DNA of 64,000 nucleotides from Pseudomonas lurida. Lineage in GTDB: Bacteria > Pseudomonadota > Gammaproteobacteria > Pseudomonadales > Pseudomonadaceae. Position numbers and translations under genes: made by a program. Location: the NCBI RefSeq assembly GCF_013522705.1, contig NZ_JAAMRE010000010.1, positions 62,001 to 126,000 of the forward strand. Direction: 5' to 3'. Positions 51,666 through 63,825 of this stretch are shown piece after piece. Each line of letters starts with the position of its first letter. Position 1 is the stretch's first letter. Under the pieces are notes generated by a model. The model ran no database searches, had not been told where the DNA came from, and was given only the letters and a program-made list of their open reading frames with translations.

Positions 51666-53555
51666 TCAGATGCGGAAGCTGCCCACCAGTTGCTTCAGGC
51701 GTGCGGCCTGTTGCTCCAGGTCGGCGCAGGCGCGCAGTGTCGACTGCAGGTTCTCTACGCCTTCCTGGTTGAGGGTGTTGATCTCGGTGATGTCCATGTT
51801 GATCGACTCCACCACCGAGGTCTGTTCCTCGGTAGCGGTGGCGACCGATTGGTTCATGCCGTCGATCTCGCCGATACGCTGGGTCACGCTGTTGAGGCGC
51901 TCGCCGGCCAGGTTGGCGATTTCGACGCTGTCATGGCTGTGGCGCTGGCTCTCGCTCATGGTGCTTACCGAGTCGCGCGCGCCAACCTGCAGTTCTTCGA
52001 TCATGGTCTGCACCTGCTGCGCCGACTCCTGGGTGCGGTGGGCCAGGTTGCGCACTTCGTCGGCCACCACTGCAAACCCGCGCCCGGCCTCGCCGGCACG
52101 GGCCGCTTCGATAGCCGCGTTGAGCGCCAGCAGGTTGGTCTGCTGGGAAATACTGGTGATCACTTCCAGAATCTGGCCAATATTCACGGTTTTGCTGTTA
52201 AGTGCCTCGATATTGCTGCTCGATGCGCTGATCATCTTGGAAAGATCGGTCATGGCCTTGATATTGCGTTCCACCACCTGCTGCCCGTCCTCGGCCAACT
52301 GTCGCGCGTCGCTGGCTTGATTGGATGCCTGCGCCGCGTTACGGGCGATTTCCTGTGCCGCGGCGCCCAGTTGATTGATCGCGGCGGCCACGCTGTTGGT
52401 GCGATTGGCTTGTTCGTCGGAATTGACCATCGACGAGTTGGAGGCGCTGACAACCCGCAGCGCCACTTCATTGACGTGTTCGGTCGCCGAGGACACTTCG
52501 CGAATGGATGTGTGAATCCGCTCCACGAAGCGGTTGAAGGCGTTACCGAGGGTGCCGAACTCATCGTGGTTTTGAATGGTCAGGCGGCGCGTCAGGTCGC
52601 CCTCGCCGTCGGCGATGTCCTGCATCGCACGGGTCATCAGGTGCAGCGGTTGCAGCAGCACGCGGATCAGCATGCCCAGCAGGGCGATAATGATGACCAC
52701 CGCAATGATCGTGGCGATTACCGCAGAGGTGCGGAATTCGCTGAGCATGGCGAAAGATTTGTCTTTATCTACCGAAATACCCAAGTACCAATTCACCGAC
52801 GGCAAGCCTTTGATAGGGGTGAAGGTGACGATATTGTCTTTGCCGTTGGCTTGAACTTCGCTGAAATCGCCGCTGATCTTCGGTGTGTTTTTCGGATACA
52901 CATCGGCCAGGGTCTTCATTACCAGGGTTTTGTCCGGGTGCACCAACACCTTACCGTCGGCGCTGACCAGGAAGGCATAGCCCATGCCGCCGAAGTCCAG
53001 CGCGCCGATGGTATCCACCAGGGTTTGCAGGCTCAGGTCGCCGCCGACCACGCCGATGCTTTGGCTGCCCTTGCTGCTGGGGGTGGCGATGGAAATGATC
53101 AATTGCCCGGTGGCCGCGTCGATATAAGGCTCGGTCAGGGTTGAACCGTTGCTGCTTTGCGCGCCCTTGTACCAGGGGCGCACACGCGGGTCGAAGCCCT
53201 CCGGCATCTTGGTGTCGGGGCGGATGGTGAACGCGCCCTGGCTGTCGCCCACGTAGGTGGCCATGAAAGATGACGTCAGCGTTTTTTGTTCCAGCAGGCT
53301 GGCGACCACAGTCGGTTGCGGATTGATCGCGATGTTCTGGGCGGCGTTTTCTACCAGGGCAATGCGGCCGGACAGCCAGGTTTGAATATTGCCGGCGGTG
53401 ACATCGCCCATTTCATGCAGGTAGTTATTCAGATCGTCGCGAATGGCGTTGCGCTGCAAATAGTCGTTATACAGCGTGAATAACGCAAAGGCGGCGATGA
53501 CGATAAGGGAGGCTGCAAGCAGGATTTTGTGGCTGAAACGCAGATTTTTATTCAT
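51666..53555 (-). CDS. PctA-type amino-acid chemoreceptor
   Basis: A 629-residue methyl-accepting protein. The first helix is at about residues 9-29, then a double CACHE domain (about 35-275), a second helix (about 280-300), HAMP and the signalling hairpin with [20 protein letters not shown] (20 residues). Compared by position with PctA of P. aeruginosa the amino-acid motif is kept at Arg126, Trp128, Tyr129, Tyr144, Asp146 and Asp173, but position 121 is Phe in place of Tyr (FDPRVRPWY). It should mediate taxis to amino acids. The location near the GT/deacetylase operon matches the pctA-pctC area. An exact ortholog (CtaA, B or C of P. fluorescens) is not decided. Confidence 0.9.
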   Translation of the reverse strand: MNKNLRFSHKILLAASLIVIAAFALFTLYNDYLQRNAIRDDLNNYLHEMGDVTAGNIQTWLSGRIALVENAAQNIAINPQPTVVASLLEQKTLTSSFMATYVGDSQGAFTIRPDTKMPEGFDPRVRPWYKGAQSSNGSTLTEPYIDAATGQLIISIATPSSKGSQSIGVVGGDLSLQTLVDTIGALDFGGMGYAFLVSADGKVLVHPDKTLVMKTLADVYPKNTPKISGDFSEVQANGKDNIVTFTPIKGLPSVNWYLGISVDKDKSFAMLSEFRTSAVIATIIAVVIIIALLGMLIRVLLQPLHLMTRAMQDIADGEGDLTRRLTIQNHDEFGTLGNAFNRFVERIHTSIREVSSATEHVNEVALRVVSASNSSMVNSDEQANRTNSVAAAINQLGAAAQEIARNAAQASNQASDARQLAEDGQQVVERNIKAMTDLSKMISASSSNIEALNSKTVNIGQILEVITSISQQTNLLALNAAIEAARAGEAGRGFAVVADEVRNLAHRTQESAQQVQTMIEELQVGARDSVSTMSESQRHSHDSVEIANLAGERLNSVTQRIGEIDGMNQSVATATEEQTSVVESINMDITEINTLNQEGVENLQSTLRACADLEQQAARLKQLVGSFRI

Positions 53556-53745
53556 GGCTTGTAGGGTCCGCTAAGGTCTTAATATCCAAAGCGCGTCCTT
53601 GTAGGATGCGCGAAATGACAGTGCGAAAAAAGGTGTGCTATTTGTAGTCGCAGTTCCGTGGTCCCTGTGGGAACTATCTGACCTATTTTTCGACTTTATG
53701 GGTCTCACTCTGTCTGTATCGACCTTGGCGCATTAAAGATTAACC

Positions 53746-55236
53746 ATGGGTGACGAAATGCCTGATTCCACGCAACTCCTTATCGGCGCAGACCTTGCCG
53801 GCGAGCCTATCGCCCAGGCCATGCGCCTGGCCAATCGTCACGGGCTGATTGCCGGCGCTACCGGCACGGGCAAGACCGTCACGCTGCAACGTCTGGCCGA
53901 GGCATTCAGTGATGCTGGCGTTGCGGTGTTCGCCGCGGACATCAAGGGCGACCTGTGCGGCCTGGGCGCGGCGGCCACCCCTCAAGGCAAAGTGGCCGAG
54001 CGTATCGCCGGCATGCCCTTCCTTAATTACACCGCCAAGGCTTATCCGGTAACGCTGTGGGATATTCACGGCCAGTCCGGTCATCCGTTGCGCACTACCA
54101 TCAGCGAGATGGGCCCATTGTTGCTCGGCAGCCTGCTGGAACTGACCGACAGCCAGCAATCGGCGCTGTACGCCGCCTTCAAAGTGGCGGACCGCGAAGG
54201 CTTGCTGCTGCTGGATCTGAAGGACCTCAAGGCATTGCTCAACCACCTGCACTATCACCCGCAGTTGTTGGGCGAGGATGCCGCACTGCTGACCACCGGC
54301 TCCAGTCAGGCCTTGCTCAGGCGTCTGGCGGTGCTCGAACAGCAGGGCGCCGAAGCGTTATTCGGCGAACCGGCGTTACAGCTTGAGGATATCCTGCAGC
54401 CCAACGCGGACGGGCGCGGACGCATCCATCTGCTGGACGCCAGCCGCCTGGTGCATGAGGCGCCAAAGGTCTATGCAACGTTCCTGTTATGGCTGCTGGC
54501 CGAATTGTTCGAGCAACTGCCGGAGCGCGGCGATGCGGAAAAACCGCTGCTGGCGTTGTTTTTTGATGAGGCGCATTTGTTATTCGCCGATACGCCCAAG
54601 GCTTTGCAAGAGCGCCTGGAGCAGGTGGTGCGGTTGATTCGCTCCAAGGGTGTCGGGGTGTATTTCGTCACGCAATCTCCGGGCGATCTGCCCGACAACG
54701 TCCTGGCCCAGCTGGGCCTGCGCATTCAGCATGGCCTGCGGGCGTTCACCACCAAAGAGCAGAAGTCCCTGCGGGCCGTCGCGGAGGGGTTCCGGCCCAA
54801 CCCGGCATTTGATGCCTTGTCGGTATTGACCGAACTGGGCACCGGTGAGGCGTTAGTAGGAACACTGCAGGAAAAAGGCACGCCGGAAGTCGTCCAACGC
54901 GTGTTGGTAGCACCGCCGCAATCGCGCATAGGGCCGCTCAGCCAGACGGAGCGCGCGGCATTGGTGGCGGCTTCGCCGCTGCAGGGGCGCTATGAAAAAC
55001 CGATTGATCGGGAGTCGGCCTACGAAGTGCTGATGGCGCGCAAGGCCTTAGGCCCGACTGAAGAAACCGCGCCGACCGCCGAAGAGCCGAGCTTCACCGA
55101 CCGGGCCGGGGCGTTTCTCGGGACGGCAGCGGGCAAGGCACTCAAATCAGCCATGCAGCAAGCGGCCAATCAGATGGGGCGGCAACTGGTGCGCGGGCTG
55201 CTTGGCTCATTGCTGGGGGGCAGCAAGCGCAAATAG
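53746..55236 (+). CDS. HerA/YjgR-like DUF853 ATPase
   Basis: A 496-residue P-loop protein. Walker A is GATGTGKT (residues 37-44), Walker B FFDEAHLLF (about 271-279), followed by a sensor segment VYFVTQSPGDLPD. It has the HerA/VirB4-like core of E. coli YjgR and a Gly-rich tail with helical repeats (TAAGKALKSAMQQAANQMGRQL). It is a predicted DNA-translocating ATPase of unknown partner; no NurA nuclease is nearby. The start may be 53746 or the second Met at 53758. It is convergent with dciA (four-base gap). Confidence 0.88.
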   Translation: MGDEMPDSTQLLIGADLAGEPIAQAMRLANRHGLIAGATGTGKTVTLQRLAEAFSDAGVAVFAADIKGDLCGLGAAATPQGKVAERIAGMPFLNYTAKAYPVTLWDIHGQSGHPLRTTISEMGPLLLGSLLELTDSQQSALYAAFKVADREGLLLLDLKDLKALLNHLHYHPQLLGEDAALLTTGSSQALLRRLAVLEQQGAEALFGEPALQLEDILQPNADGRGRIHLLDASRLVHEAPKVYATFLLWLLAELFEQLPERGDAEKPLLALFFDEAHLLFADTPKALQERLEQVVRLIRSKGVGVYFVTQSPGDLPDNVLAQLGLRIQHGLRAFTTKEQKSLRAVAEGFRPNPAFDALSVLTELGTGEALVGTLQEKGTPEVVQRVLVAPPQSRIGPLSQTERAALVAASPLQGRYEKPIDRESAYEVLMARKALGPTEETAPTAEEPSFTDRAGAFLGTAAGKALKSAMQQAANQMGRQLVRGLLGSLLGGSKRK

Positions 55237-55240
55237 GCGC

Positions 55241-55696
55241 TCAGGCTTTGGGCCGCGCGTGTGCGGCCAGCCGCTCGAGCGCCGTGCGCAACGCCGGATC
55301 GCGGATGCCGTCGGCCGTGGCTTGAATGGTTTCGGCGGCGTTCGTCGACAGGTCCAGCGTATGTCCGGCAGTGCCTGGGTGAACCGTTGGCGGCTGTACC
55401 TTGAACTGGATACGCGTGAGGTTGGCGAACTCATCGAACGCCATTAATTGGCGCAGCAGGCGTTTGTGCTGATAGCGCAGGCGGGTGGCCCAGTGGCCGT
55501 CGGTGACAATCAGCAGCAAGTTGCCTTCGCGCCACGAGGCTACATGGCAATGCTCGCGCGCCGCCGGTTGCAGCTGGCTTTCGAGCAGACGCTGCAAATG
55601 ACCCAGGCGCTGCGCATGACCAAAGATCGCTCGCAACGGCTTGGCTTCGCGAAGCAACACGCCGGGCGCGCGGGCGGTAACAGGGCGAAATGCCAT
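55241..55696 (-). CDS. dciA: DciA-type replicative helicase loader (DUF721)
   Basis: A 151-residue protein of the DciA/DUF721 family, which loads DnaB at replication forks in bacteria that lack DnaC or DnaI. The N-terminal KH-like domain (about residues 10-100) is seen from LGHLQRLLESQLQPA through LLLIVTDGHWATRLRYQHKRLL. The Met at 55696 begins MAFRPVTARAP; the longer frame has no support. The tail is less conserved. Its place beside secA is the usual one in pseudomonads. Confidence 0.85.
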   Translation of the reverse strand: MAFRPVTARAPGVLLREAKPLRAIFGHAQRLGHLQRLLESQLQPAAREHCHVASWREGNLLLIVTDGHWATRLRYQHKRLLRQLMAFDEFANLTRIQFKVQPPTVHPGTAGHTLDLSTNAAETIQATADGIRDPALRTALERLAAHARPKA

Positions 55697-56001
55697 GATC
55701 GGACACCTTAAGTAACAGAGCCGCCATGTTAGCAGAAAGCGTCGGCCCGCCCTCAGGGCTTGCATCAACGGCAGTTTGCTTGTGAAATCAATTGTTAACT
55801 TCTGCCCTTCATGGGTTGAAGTTCGCGCAAAAGCCCTTATTTTAAACGAGCCCTCTCACCGCCCCATGCCTGCATCGGGGAACAACGCCACTTTCCTCAC
55901 CCACGATTCCGGGTAGAATGCGCGTTCGCATGCGGCCGTGAGGGCTGCTCGGGCCACTGACGGTGCGCCCTCCATCCCTATGTGTGGAAGAACCTGCCGA
56001 T
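55697..56001. other. 305-base secA/dciA promoter gap without a secM-like gene
   Basis: A TAGAAT -10-like element is at 55914-55919, about 83 bases before secA. No open frame of more than about 20 codons with a ribosome site is seen, so there is no SecM-type arrest peptide as in enterics. A long GC-rich 5' leader (55925-56001) may be a translational control region. Confidence 0.55.
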
Positions 56002-58737
<2,736 letters not shown>

Positions 58738-58765
58738 GATTTTCGCCTGACGCTGCAACACCCCG

Positions 58766-58798
58766 CGCCGCGACCGGCCTTTGCCGTCGCGGCGTTTT
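58766..58798 (+). terminator. terminator after secA
   Basis: Perfect nine-base stem CGCCGCGAC (58766-58774) and GTCGCGGCG (58786-58794), loop of 11, followed by TTTT. Confidence 0.8.
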
Positions 58799-58861
58799 GC
58801 CATTAATTCCCACCGTCGATAGCGACGGCACAGACATCACATCATTTTAAGGAGCGCATTC

Positions 58862-60079
58862 ATGGCTGTTGGTCTTGGTCCTTTGCCCACATTGCACCCG
58901 GTTGCCGGTTTTGAACTCGGCATCGCTTCGGCCGGTATCAAGCGCCCAGGCCGCAAGGATGTGGTGGTGATGCGCTGTGCCGAAGGCTCGACCGTAGCGG
59001 GCGTATTCACCCTCAATGCCTTTTGCGCCGCGCCGGTGATCCTGGCCAAGCAACGCGTTGCCGGGCCGATTCGCTACCTGCTGACCAACACCGGCAATGC
59101 CAACGCCGGCACTGGCGAGCCGGGCCTGGTGGCTGCCGCGCGAACCTGCGCCAAACTGGCTCAGCTGGCCGGCGTGGACGCCAGCCAGGTGCTGCCGTAC
59201 TCCACCGGTGTGATCGGCGAGCCACTGCCGGTGGACAAAATCGAAGGCGCCCTGCAGGCCGCGCTGGATGATCTGTCTGTGGATAACTGGGCCGCGGCCG
59301 CCACCGGCATCATGACCACCGATACTCTGCCCAAAGGCGCCAGCCGTCAGTTCGTGCACGACGGCGTGACCGTGACCGTGACCGGCATCAGCAAGGGCGC
59401 GGGCATGATCCGTCCGAACATGGCGACCATGCTGGGCTACATCGCCACCGACGCCAAGGTGTCGCGCAGCGTGCTGCAGAACCTGATGCTGGACGGCGCC
59501 AACAAGTCGTTCAACCGCATCACCATCGATGGTGACACTTCAACCAACGATTGCTGCATGCTGATCGCCACCGGCCAGGCTGACCTGCCGGAGATCACCG
59601 AGGCCAGCGGCGCTTATTTCGCCGCTCTCAAGCAAGCGGTGTTTGAGGTATGCATGGAGGTGGCCCAAGCCATCGTGCGTGACGGCGAAGGCGCTACCAA
59701 GTTCGTCACCGTGCAAGTCAACGGCGGCGCAAACCACCAGGAATGCCTGGATGTCGGCTACACCGTGGCCCATTCGCCGCTGATCAAGACCGCGCTGTTC
59801 GCCTCGGACCCGAACTGGGGCCGTATCCTGGCCGCTGTCGGGCGTGCCGGAGTACCGGACCTGGACGTGAGCAAGATCGATGTGTTCCTCGGTCAAGTGT
59901 GCATTGCCAGCCGTGGCGCCCGCGCCGAAAGCTACACCGAAGCCCAGGGCTCGGCGGTGATGCAGCAGGAAGAAATCACGATCCGCATCGAGCTGGGTCG
60001 CGGCGATTGCAGCGAAACCATCTGGACCACCGATTTGTCCCACGAGTACGTGAAGATCAATGCGGAATACCGCACCTGA
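58862..60079 (+). CDS. argJ: bifunctional glutamate N-acetyltransferase/ornithine acetyltransferase
   Basis: A 405-residue enzyme that recycles the acetyl group from N-acetylornithine to glutamate in arginine synthesis. It is cleaved into alpha and beta chains before the Thr of MATMLGY ([16 protein letters not shown], about residues 178-193), whose Thr becomes the nucleophile. [23 protein letters not shown] and the C-terminal ending AEYRT are typical. AAGGAG is eight bases before the ATG. It is followed 19 bases later by the Nudix fusion gene, probably in one operon. Confidence 0.95.
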   Translation: MAVGLGPLPTLHPVAGFELGIASAGIKRPGRKDVVVMRCAEGSTVAGVFTLNAFCAAPVILAKQRVAGPIRYLLTNTGNANAGTGEPGLVAAARTCAKLAQLAGVDASQVLPYSTGVIGEPLPVDKIEGALQAALDDLSVDNWAAAATGIMTTDTLPKGASRQFVHDGVTVTVTGISKGAGMIRPNMATMLGYIATDAKVSRSVLQNLMLDGANKSFNRITIDGDTSTNDCCMLIATGQADLPEITEASGAYFAALKQAVFEVCMEVAQAIVRDGEGATKFVTVQVNGGANHQECLDVGYTVAHSPLIKTALFASDPNWGRILAAVGRAGVPDLDVSKIDVFLGQVCIASRGARAESYTEAQGSAVMQQEEITIRIELGRGDCSETIWTTDLSHEYVKINAEYRT

Positions 60080-60098
60080 TAGCCGGAGGAAACGCACG

Positions 60099-61043
60099 GT
60101 GAAACGAGTGCATGTAGCAGCAGCGGTGATCCGCGGTGGCGATGGCAGGATCCTGCTGGCGCGCCGCGCCGACACCCAACACCAGGGCGGCCTCTGGGAG
60201 TTTCCCGGGGGCAAGGTAGAGGCCGATGAGTCGGTCGCTGCCGCGTTGTCCCGCGAGTTGCAGGAGGAGCTGGGCATCCAGGTCACCACGGCGCGACCGC
60301 TGATCAACGTGCGGCATGACTACCCGGATAAACAGGTGTTATTGGATGTCTGGGAGGTTTCGGCCTTCACCGGTGAGCCCCACGGCGCCGAAGGGCAACC
60401 GTTGCAATGGGTGGCGCCGCGGGATCTGTCCAACTATGAGTTCCCCGCGGCCAATGCGCCGATTGTGGCTGCCGCGCGCTTGCCGGCCGAGTACCTGATC
60501 ACGCCAGGGGACCTGGACGCTGCGCCGCTGTTGCGCGGTCTTCAGAAAGCCATTGCGGGTGGGATCAAACTGGTGCAGTTGCGCGCGCCCAACGGTTACG
60601 ACCCCAAATACCGCGACCTGGCGGTGGATGCGGTGGGACTGTGCGCCGGCAAGGCACACTTGATGCTCAAAGGGCCGTTCGAGTGGCTCGGGGATTTTCC
60701 TTCCGCCGGTTGGCATATGACCTCGGCCCAACTGCGCAAGTACGCCAGCAAGGGCCGTCCGTTGCCGAAGGATCGCTGGTTGGCGGCTTCGTGCCACAGC
60801 GCCGAAGAACTGGCGTTGGCCGAATTGATGGACGTGGATTTTGTCACCCTGTCACCGGTGCAGCCCACGCAGACACATCCCGACGCGCAGCCGTTGGGTT
60901 GGGAGCAGGCGTCGGAGTTGATCCACGGGTTTAACAAGCCGGTATTTTTGCTGGGTGGGGTCGGGCCTGCGGAGCGGGAGCGAGCTTGGGAAACCGGTGC
61001 CCAGGGTGTGGCGGGTATCAGGGCGTTCTGGCCGCAGGTTTGA
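60099..61043 (+). CDS. Nudix hydrolase fused to a thiamine-phosphate-synthase-like domain
   Basis: A 314-residue two-domain protein. Residues 1-130 form a MutT-like Nudix domain with a perfect GX5EX7REUXEEXGU box (Gly38 to Ile60), expected to hydrolyse 8-oxo-dGTP or a similar nucleotide. Residues about 140-314 form a TenI/ThiE-like barrel (LLRGLQKAIAGGIKLVQLRAP, VDFVTLSPVQPTQTHP, LLGGVGPAER). The barrel has the glycine-rich phosphate loop near the end. The start is GTG at 60099 with GGAGGA eight bases before. The fusion occurs in other pseudomonads next to argJ. The job of the second domain, which lacks a thi neighbour, is unclear. Confidence 0.9.
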   Translation: MKRVHVAAAVIRGGDGRILLARRADTQHQGGLWEFPGGKVEADESVAAALSRELQEELGIQVTTARPLINVRHDYPDKQVLLDVWEVSAFTGEPHGAEGQPLQWVAPRDLSNYEFPAANAPIVAAARLPAEYLITPGDLDAAPLLRGLQKAIAGGIKLVQLRAPNGYDPKYRDLAVDAVGLCAGKAHLMLKGPFEWLGDFPSAGWHMTSAQLRKYASKGRPLPKDRWLAASCHSAEELALAELMDVDFVTLSPVQPTQTHPDAQPLGWEQASELIHGFNKPVFLLGGVGPAERERAWETGAQGVAGIRAFWPQV

Positions 61044-61061
61044 GGTTGCTCTGGCGGGCCT

Positions 61062-61140
61062 TATCGGGGGCAAGCCCCCTCCCACATTGGAATGTATTCA
61101 CAGATCAAAGGTGGGAGGGGGCTTGCCCCCGATTGGGCCA
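61062..61140. repeat. canonical REPIN
   Basis: TATCGGGGGCAAGCCCCCTCCCAC (61062-61084) and GTGGGAGGGGGCTTGCCCCCGAT (61111-61133) are near-perfect inverted copies with a 26-base spacer. They lie between the convergent Nudix and cobalamin adenosyltransferase genes; this is the best-preserved copy in the window. Confidence 0.9.
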
Positions 61141-61160
61141 TCCCAGTCACCGAGTCATGA

Positions 61161-61739
61161 TCAGTGGGGCTTCGCCGCAGCCTGCCACAAAACCTCCGCG
61201 ACACCCTGGCGCCTGGCAATAACCCGCGCCGCCACAAACAGCAAATCCGATAGACGATTGATATACGCCAACCCCACACCTTCCAGCGGCTCGACAGCAT
61301 TCAGGTGCTGACAGCGTCGCTCGGCACTGCGCGCCAGGCTGCGGCACACATGGGCCTGGGCAATCAGCGCAGAGCCGCCCGGCAGGATGAAATTCTCCAG
61401 CGGCCCGACTTCCTCGTTCCAGCGATCGATGGCCGCTTCCAGGCGATCCACTTCCGCCGCATTCAGCGCCTTGTACACCGGCATCGCCAACTCGCCACCC
61501 AGGTCGAACAGTCGGTGCTGGCACGGCGCGAGCACTTCGATCACATCATTGAGCGCCGGGTGCTGCCCACTCTGTTCTTCAAGGCCAGCCAGCAGTAAGC
61601 CAAGTTGACTGTTCAGCGCGTCGACCTCGCCAATGGCTTCCACGCGAGGGTGGTCCTTGGCCACGCGGCGGCCGTCGCCCAGGCCGGTTTCGCCTGTGTC
61701 GCCGGTTCGGGTGTAGATTTTCGACAGGCGAAAGCCCAT
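61161..61739 (-). CDS. PduO-type cob(I)yrinic acid a,c-diamide adenosyltransferase
   Basis: A 192-residue five-helix ATP:cobalamin adenosyltransferase (MMAB/PduO type) that forms adenosylcobalamin. The ATP-binding N-terminus is SKIYTRTGDTGETGLGDGRR (20 residues). Further conserved blocks are VDALNSQLG (about residues 39-47), LARSAERRCQHL (about 134-145) and YINRLSDLLFVAAR. It lies two bases after the sensor kinase stop (same strand), so it may be translated from the same message. No cobalamin riboswitch is visible, since the gap is too small. Confidence 0.92.
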   Translation of the reverse strand: MGFRLSKIYTRTGDTGETGLGDGRRVAKDHPRVEAIGEVDALNSQLGLLLAGLEEQSGQHPALNDVIEVLAPCQHRLFDLGGELAMPVYKALNAAEVDRLEAAIDRWNEEVGPLENFILPGGSALIAQAHVCRSLARSAERRCQHLNAVEPLEGVGLAYINRLSDLLFVAARVIARRQGVAEVLWQAAAKPH

Positions 61740-61741
61740 GG

Positions 61742-63778
61742 TCAGTGCTCCAGTTGGGTCAGTTCGTGGGCCGGCAATTGGCTGCCGGCCAAGGGGAGGC
61801 GCAGGGTAAAGCAGGTGCCTTGGCCAAGGGTGGAATGCACTTCCATCTGGCCTTTGTGATTGTTGGTGATGATGAAGTACGACACCGACAAGCCGAGTCC
61901 GGTGCCCTGGCCGATTTCCTTGGTAGTGAAGAACGGCTCGAAGGTACGTTTGCGCACGCTTTCGCTCATGCCAATGCCGTTGTCCTCCACCTGGATTTCG
62001 GCCCAGGGCGGATTCAGGCGAGTGCGCAGGATAATGCGCCCAGGCTCGCGATCGTCTTCACGCAAGTGGATGGCTTGCGCCGCATTCTTCAGCAGGTTGA
62101 GCAGCACCTGTTCCAGTTCGTTCGCGGTGCCAGGCACCGGGCCCAGTTGCGGGTCGAACTGGCGGATGATTGCCTGGCCTTTGAAGTCAAAGCCGATGGC
62201 CAGGTCGAAGTCGTTGCCGGCGATTTCCACCGCTTGATCGATCAGTGCCGGTAAGTCGCAAGGCGCCATCTGCCGGTTGCTGCGCCGGCTGAAGCTGAGC
62301 ATATGGGTAACGATCTTCGCCGCCCGCGCCCCGGCTTGCTGGATGCCATCGAGCAACTGCGGCACTTCGCGGCTTTGCAGGTAACGGTTGACCATGGCCA
62401 GTTCGATGCCTGCCTGTTCGGCGTGTTCCAGGTTCTTGGGCAAGTCGGGAGACAGACGGCGCCGGATATTCTGCACGTTATGCAGGATCGCCCCCAGGGG
62501 GTTGTTGATCTCGTGGGCCATACCGGCGGCAAGTCCGCCGACGGAAAGCATTTTTTCCGACTGCACCATCATCTCTTCAAGGGACAGGCGCTGGGTGATG
62601 TCATCGATACGGATCACCACACCACGTCCGGCGCCGCCGCTCAGTGGATAGAACGTCAAGGCGTAATGCTTGGGCTCGTCGTCCTTGATCCAGGTCACCC
62701 GCTCGATGCGCTCCACGGTGTGTTGCTCCACCGTGGCCTTGATCTGCGGCAGGTATGGTTTGAGCGGTTGGAAGGCCAGGTAGATCGGCTGGTTCAAGGC
62801 TTCATCCAGGCGCGTACCGGAAAGCGCGCTGGCTTCCTGGTTCCACTGGGTGACGTAGAGTTGTTCGTCCAGGGCAATCAATGCCGAGGGCATCGAGTCG
62901 ATGATGCTGTTGAGGTAGTTCTGGAACCCGGTGAGCTTTTTCTCGATCTTGCTGCGCACCTGGACTTCCAGTTCCAGTTTGCGGTTGGTATGGCGCGTCT
63001 CTTCGGCCAGGCCCTGGGCCTGGTCATAGGCGGCTTGGGAGTCGTCACGTGCGCGCTTGAGTTGCTGTTCGCGCGCTTCGATGCGCGAGAGCATGGTGTT
63101 GAACGCTTCGGCCAGGCTGCCGATTTCATCGCGATTGCCACGGCCGGCGCGCAGGGCGTAATTCTCTTCCCGAGTCACTTGTCGCGACAGTTCTTCCAGC
63201 TCGTGGATCGGTTTAGTGATCAGGCGTTTGATCTGCCTGGCGATCACCAGCCACAGCAGCACACTGAAAATCAGGATGCCCAGGCTGGCCGTCAGCGTGC
63301 CGGTATAAAACGCTACCGGCAGTTCGCTGCTGGCCACCAGCAGCAGATGCCCGGAGGGCTGCCCCGGACGGGGCAAGGTGATCACCTGGTTGCTGCGAAA
63401 CTCGGTAACGCGCCAGGCTTCAATATGCCGGTAGTTGTCCGGCAGGTGCAGGCGATCACCGTGCTGCATCTGCGCCAGGCGGTTGCCTTCACTGTCGTAC
63501 AGGGCGGCGGCGCGCAAAGGCGAATAACTGGTCAGTTCATTGAGCAAGGCATCGGCCTTGGCGGGAGAGTCCAGTGCCTCGGCGGCCAGCGCCGGGTTGG
63601 ACACCAGTCGCCCGATGGCCTGCAGTGCCTGAGGCGCCATGCTTTCCTGGGAGATCCAGTAAGCGGCGCTGATAAAGGTCAGGTTGGCCACCAGCAGGAC
63701 GGTGGTCAGCAGCACCAGCAGGGCCGCCAGCAGTTTCTGCCCGACCGGTAGGTTTTCTAGACGCTGGCGCAGCGGCAT
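61742..63778 (-). CDS. sensor histidine kinase with HAMP and PAS domains
   Basis: A 678-residue membrane kinase. Helices at about residues 17-38 and 170-190 enclose a periplasmic domain of about 130 residues. A HAMP domain (about 190-245), a long coiled coil (about 225-285), a PAS domain (about 290-400), HisKA with GGLAAGMAHEINNPLGAILH (phospho-His about 433) and HATPase_c with NLLKNAAQAI, EDNGIGM and GTGLGLSVSYF follow. No response regulator is adjacent; panE is upstream and the cobalamin gene downstream. P. aeruginosa has a matching kinase (PA4398) with reported effects on swarming and biofilm. Its partner here is unknown. Confidence 0.88.
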   Translation of the reverse strand: MPLRQRLENLPVGQKLLAALLVLLTTVLLVANLTFISAAYWISQESMAPQALQAIGRLVSNPALAAEALDSPAKADALLNELTSYSPLRAAALYDSEGNRLAQMQHGDRLHLPDNYRHIEAWRVTEFRSNQVITLPRPGQPSGHLLLVASSELPVAFYTGTLTASLGILIFSVLLWLVIARQIKRLITKPIHELEELSRQVTREENYALRAGRGNRDEIGSLAEAFNTMLSRIEAREQQLKRARDDSQAAYDQAQGLAEETRHTNRKLELEVQVRSKIEKKLTGFQNYLNSIIDSMPSALIALDEQLYVTQWNQEASALSGTRLDEALNQPIYLAFQPLKPYLPQIKATVEQHTVERIERVTWIKDDEPKHYALTFYPLSGGAGRGVVIRIDDITQRLSLEEMMVQSEKMLSVGGLAAGMAHEINNPLGAILHNVQNIRRRLSPDLPKNLEHAEQAGIELAMVNRYLQSREVPQLLDGIQQAGARAAKIVTHMLSFSRRSNRQMAPCDLPALIDQAVEIAGNDFDLAIGFDFKGQAIIRQFDPQLGPVPGTANELEQVLLNLLKNAAQAIHLREDDREPGRIILRTRLNPPWAEIQVEDNGIGMSESVRKRTFEPFFTTKEIGQGTGLGLSVSYFIITNNHKGQMEVHSTLGQGTCFTLRLPLAGSQLPAHELTQLEH

Positions 63779-63825
63779 CAGGGTTTTCCCAGGAGAGAGA
63801 CAGGCGGGCAGGGTAGCGCGTGGTT

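Noticed and set aside
55697..56001. SecM-like arrest peptide gene before secA.
   Set aside because: The longest frame with an ATG there is about 19 codons, without an arrest motif.
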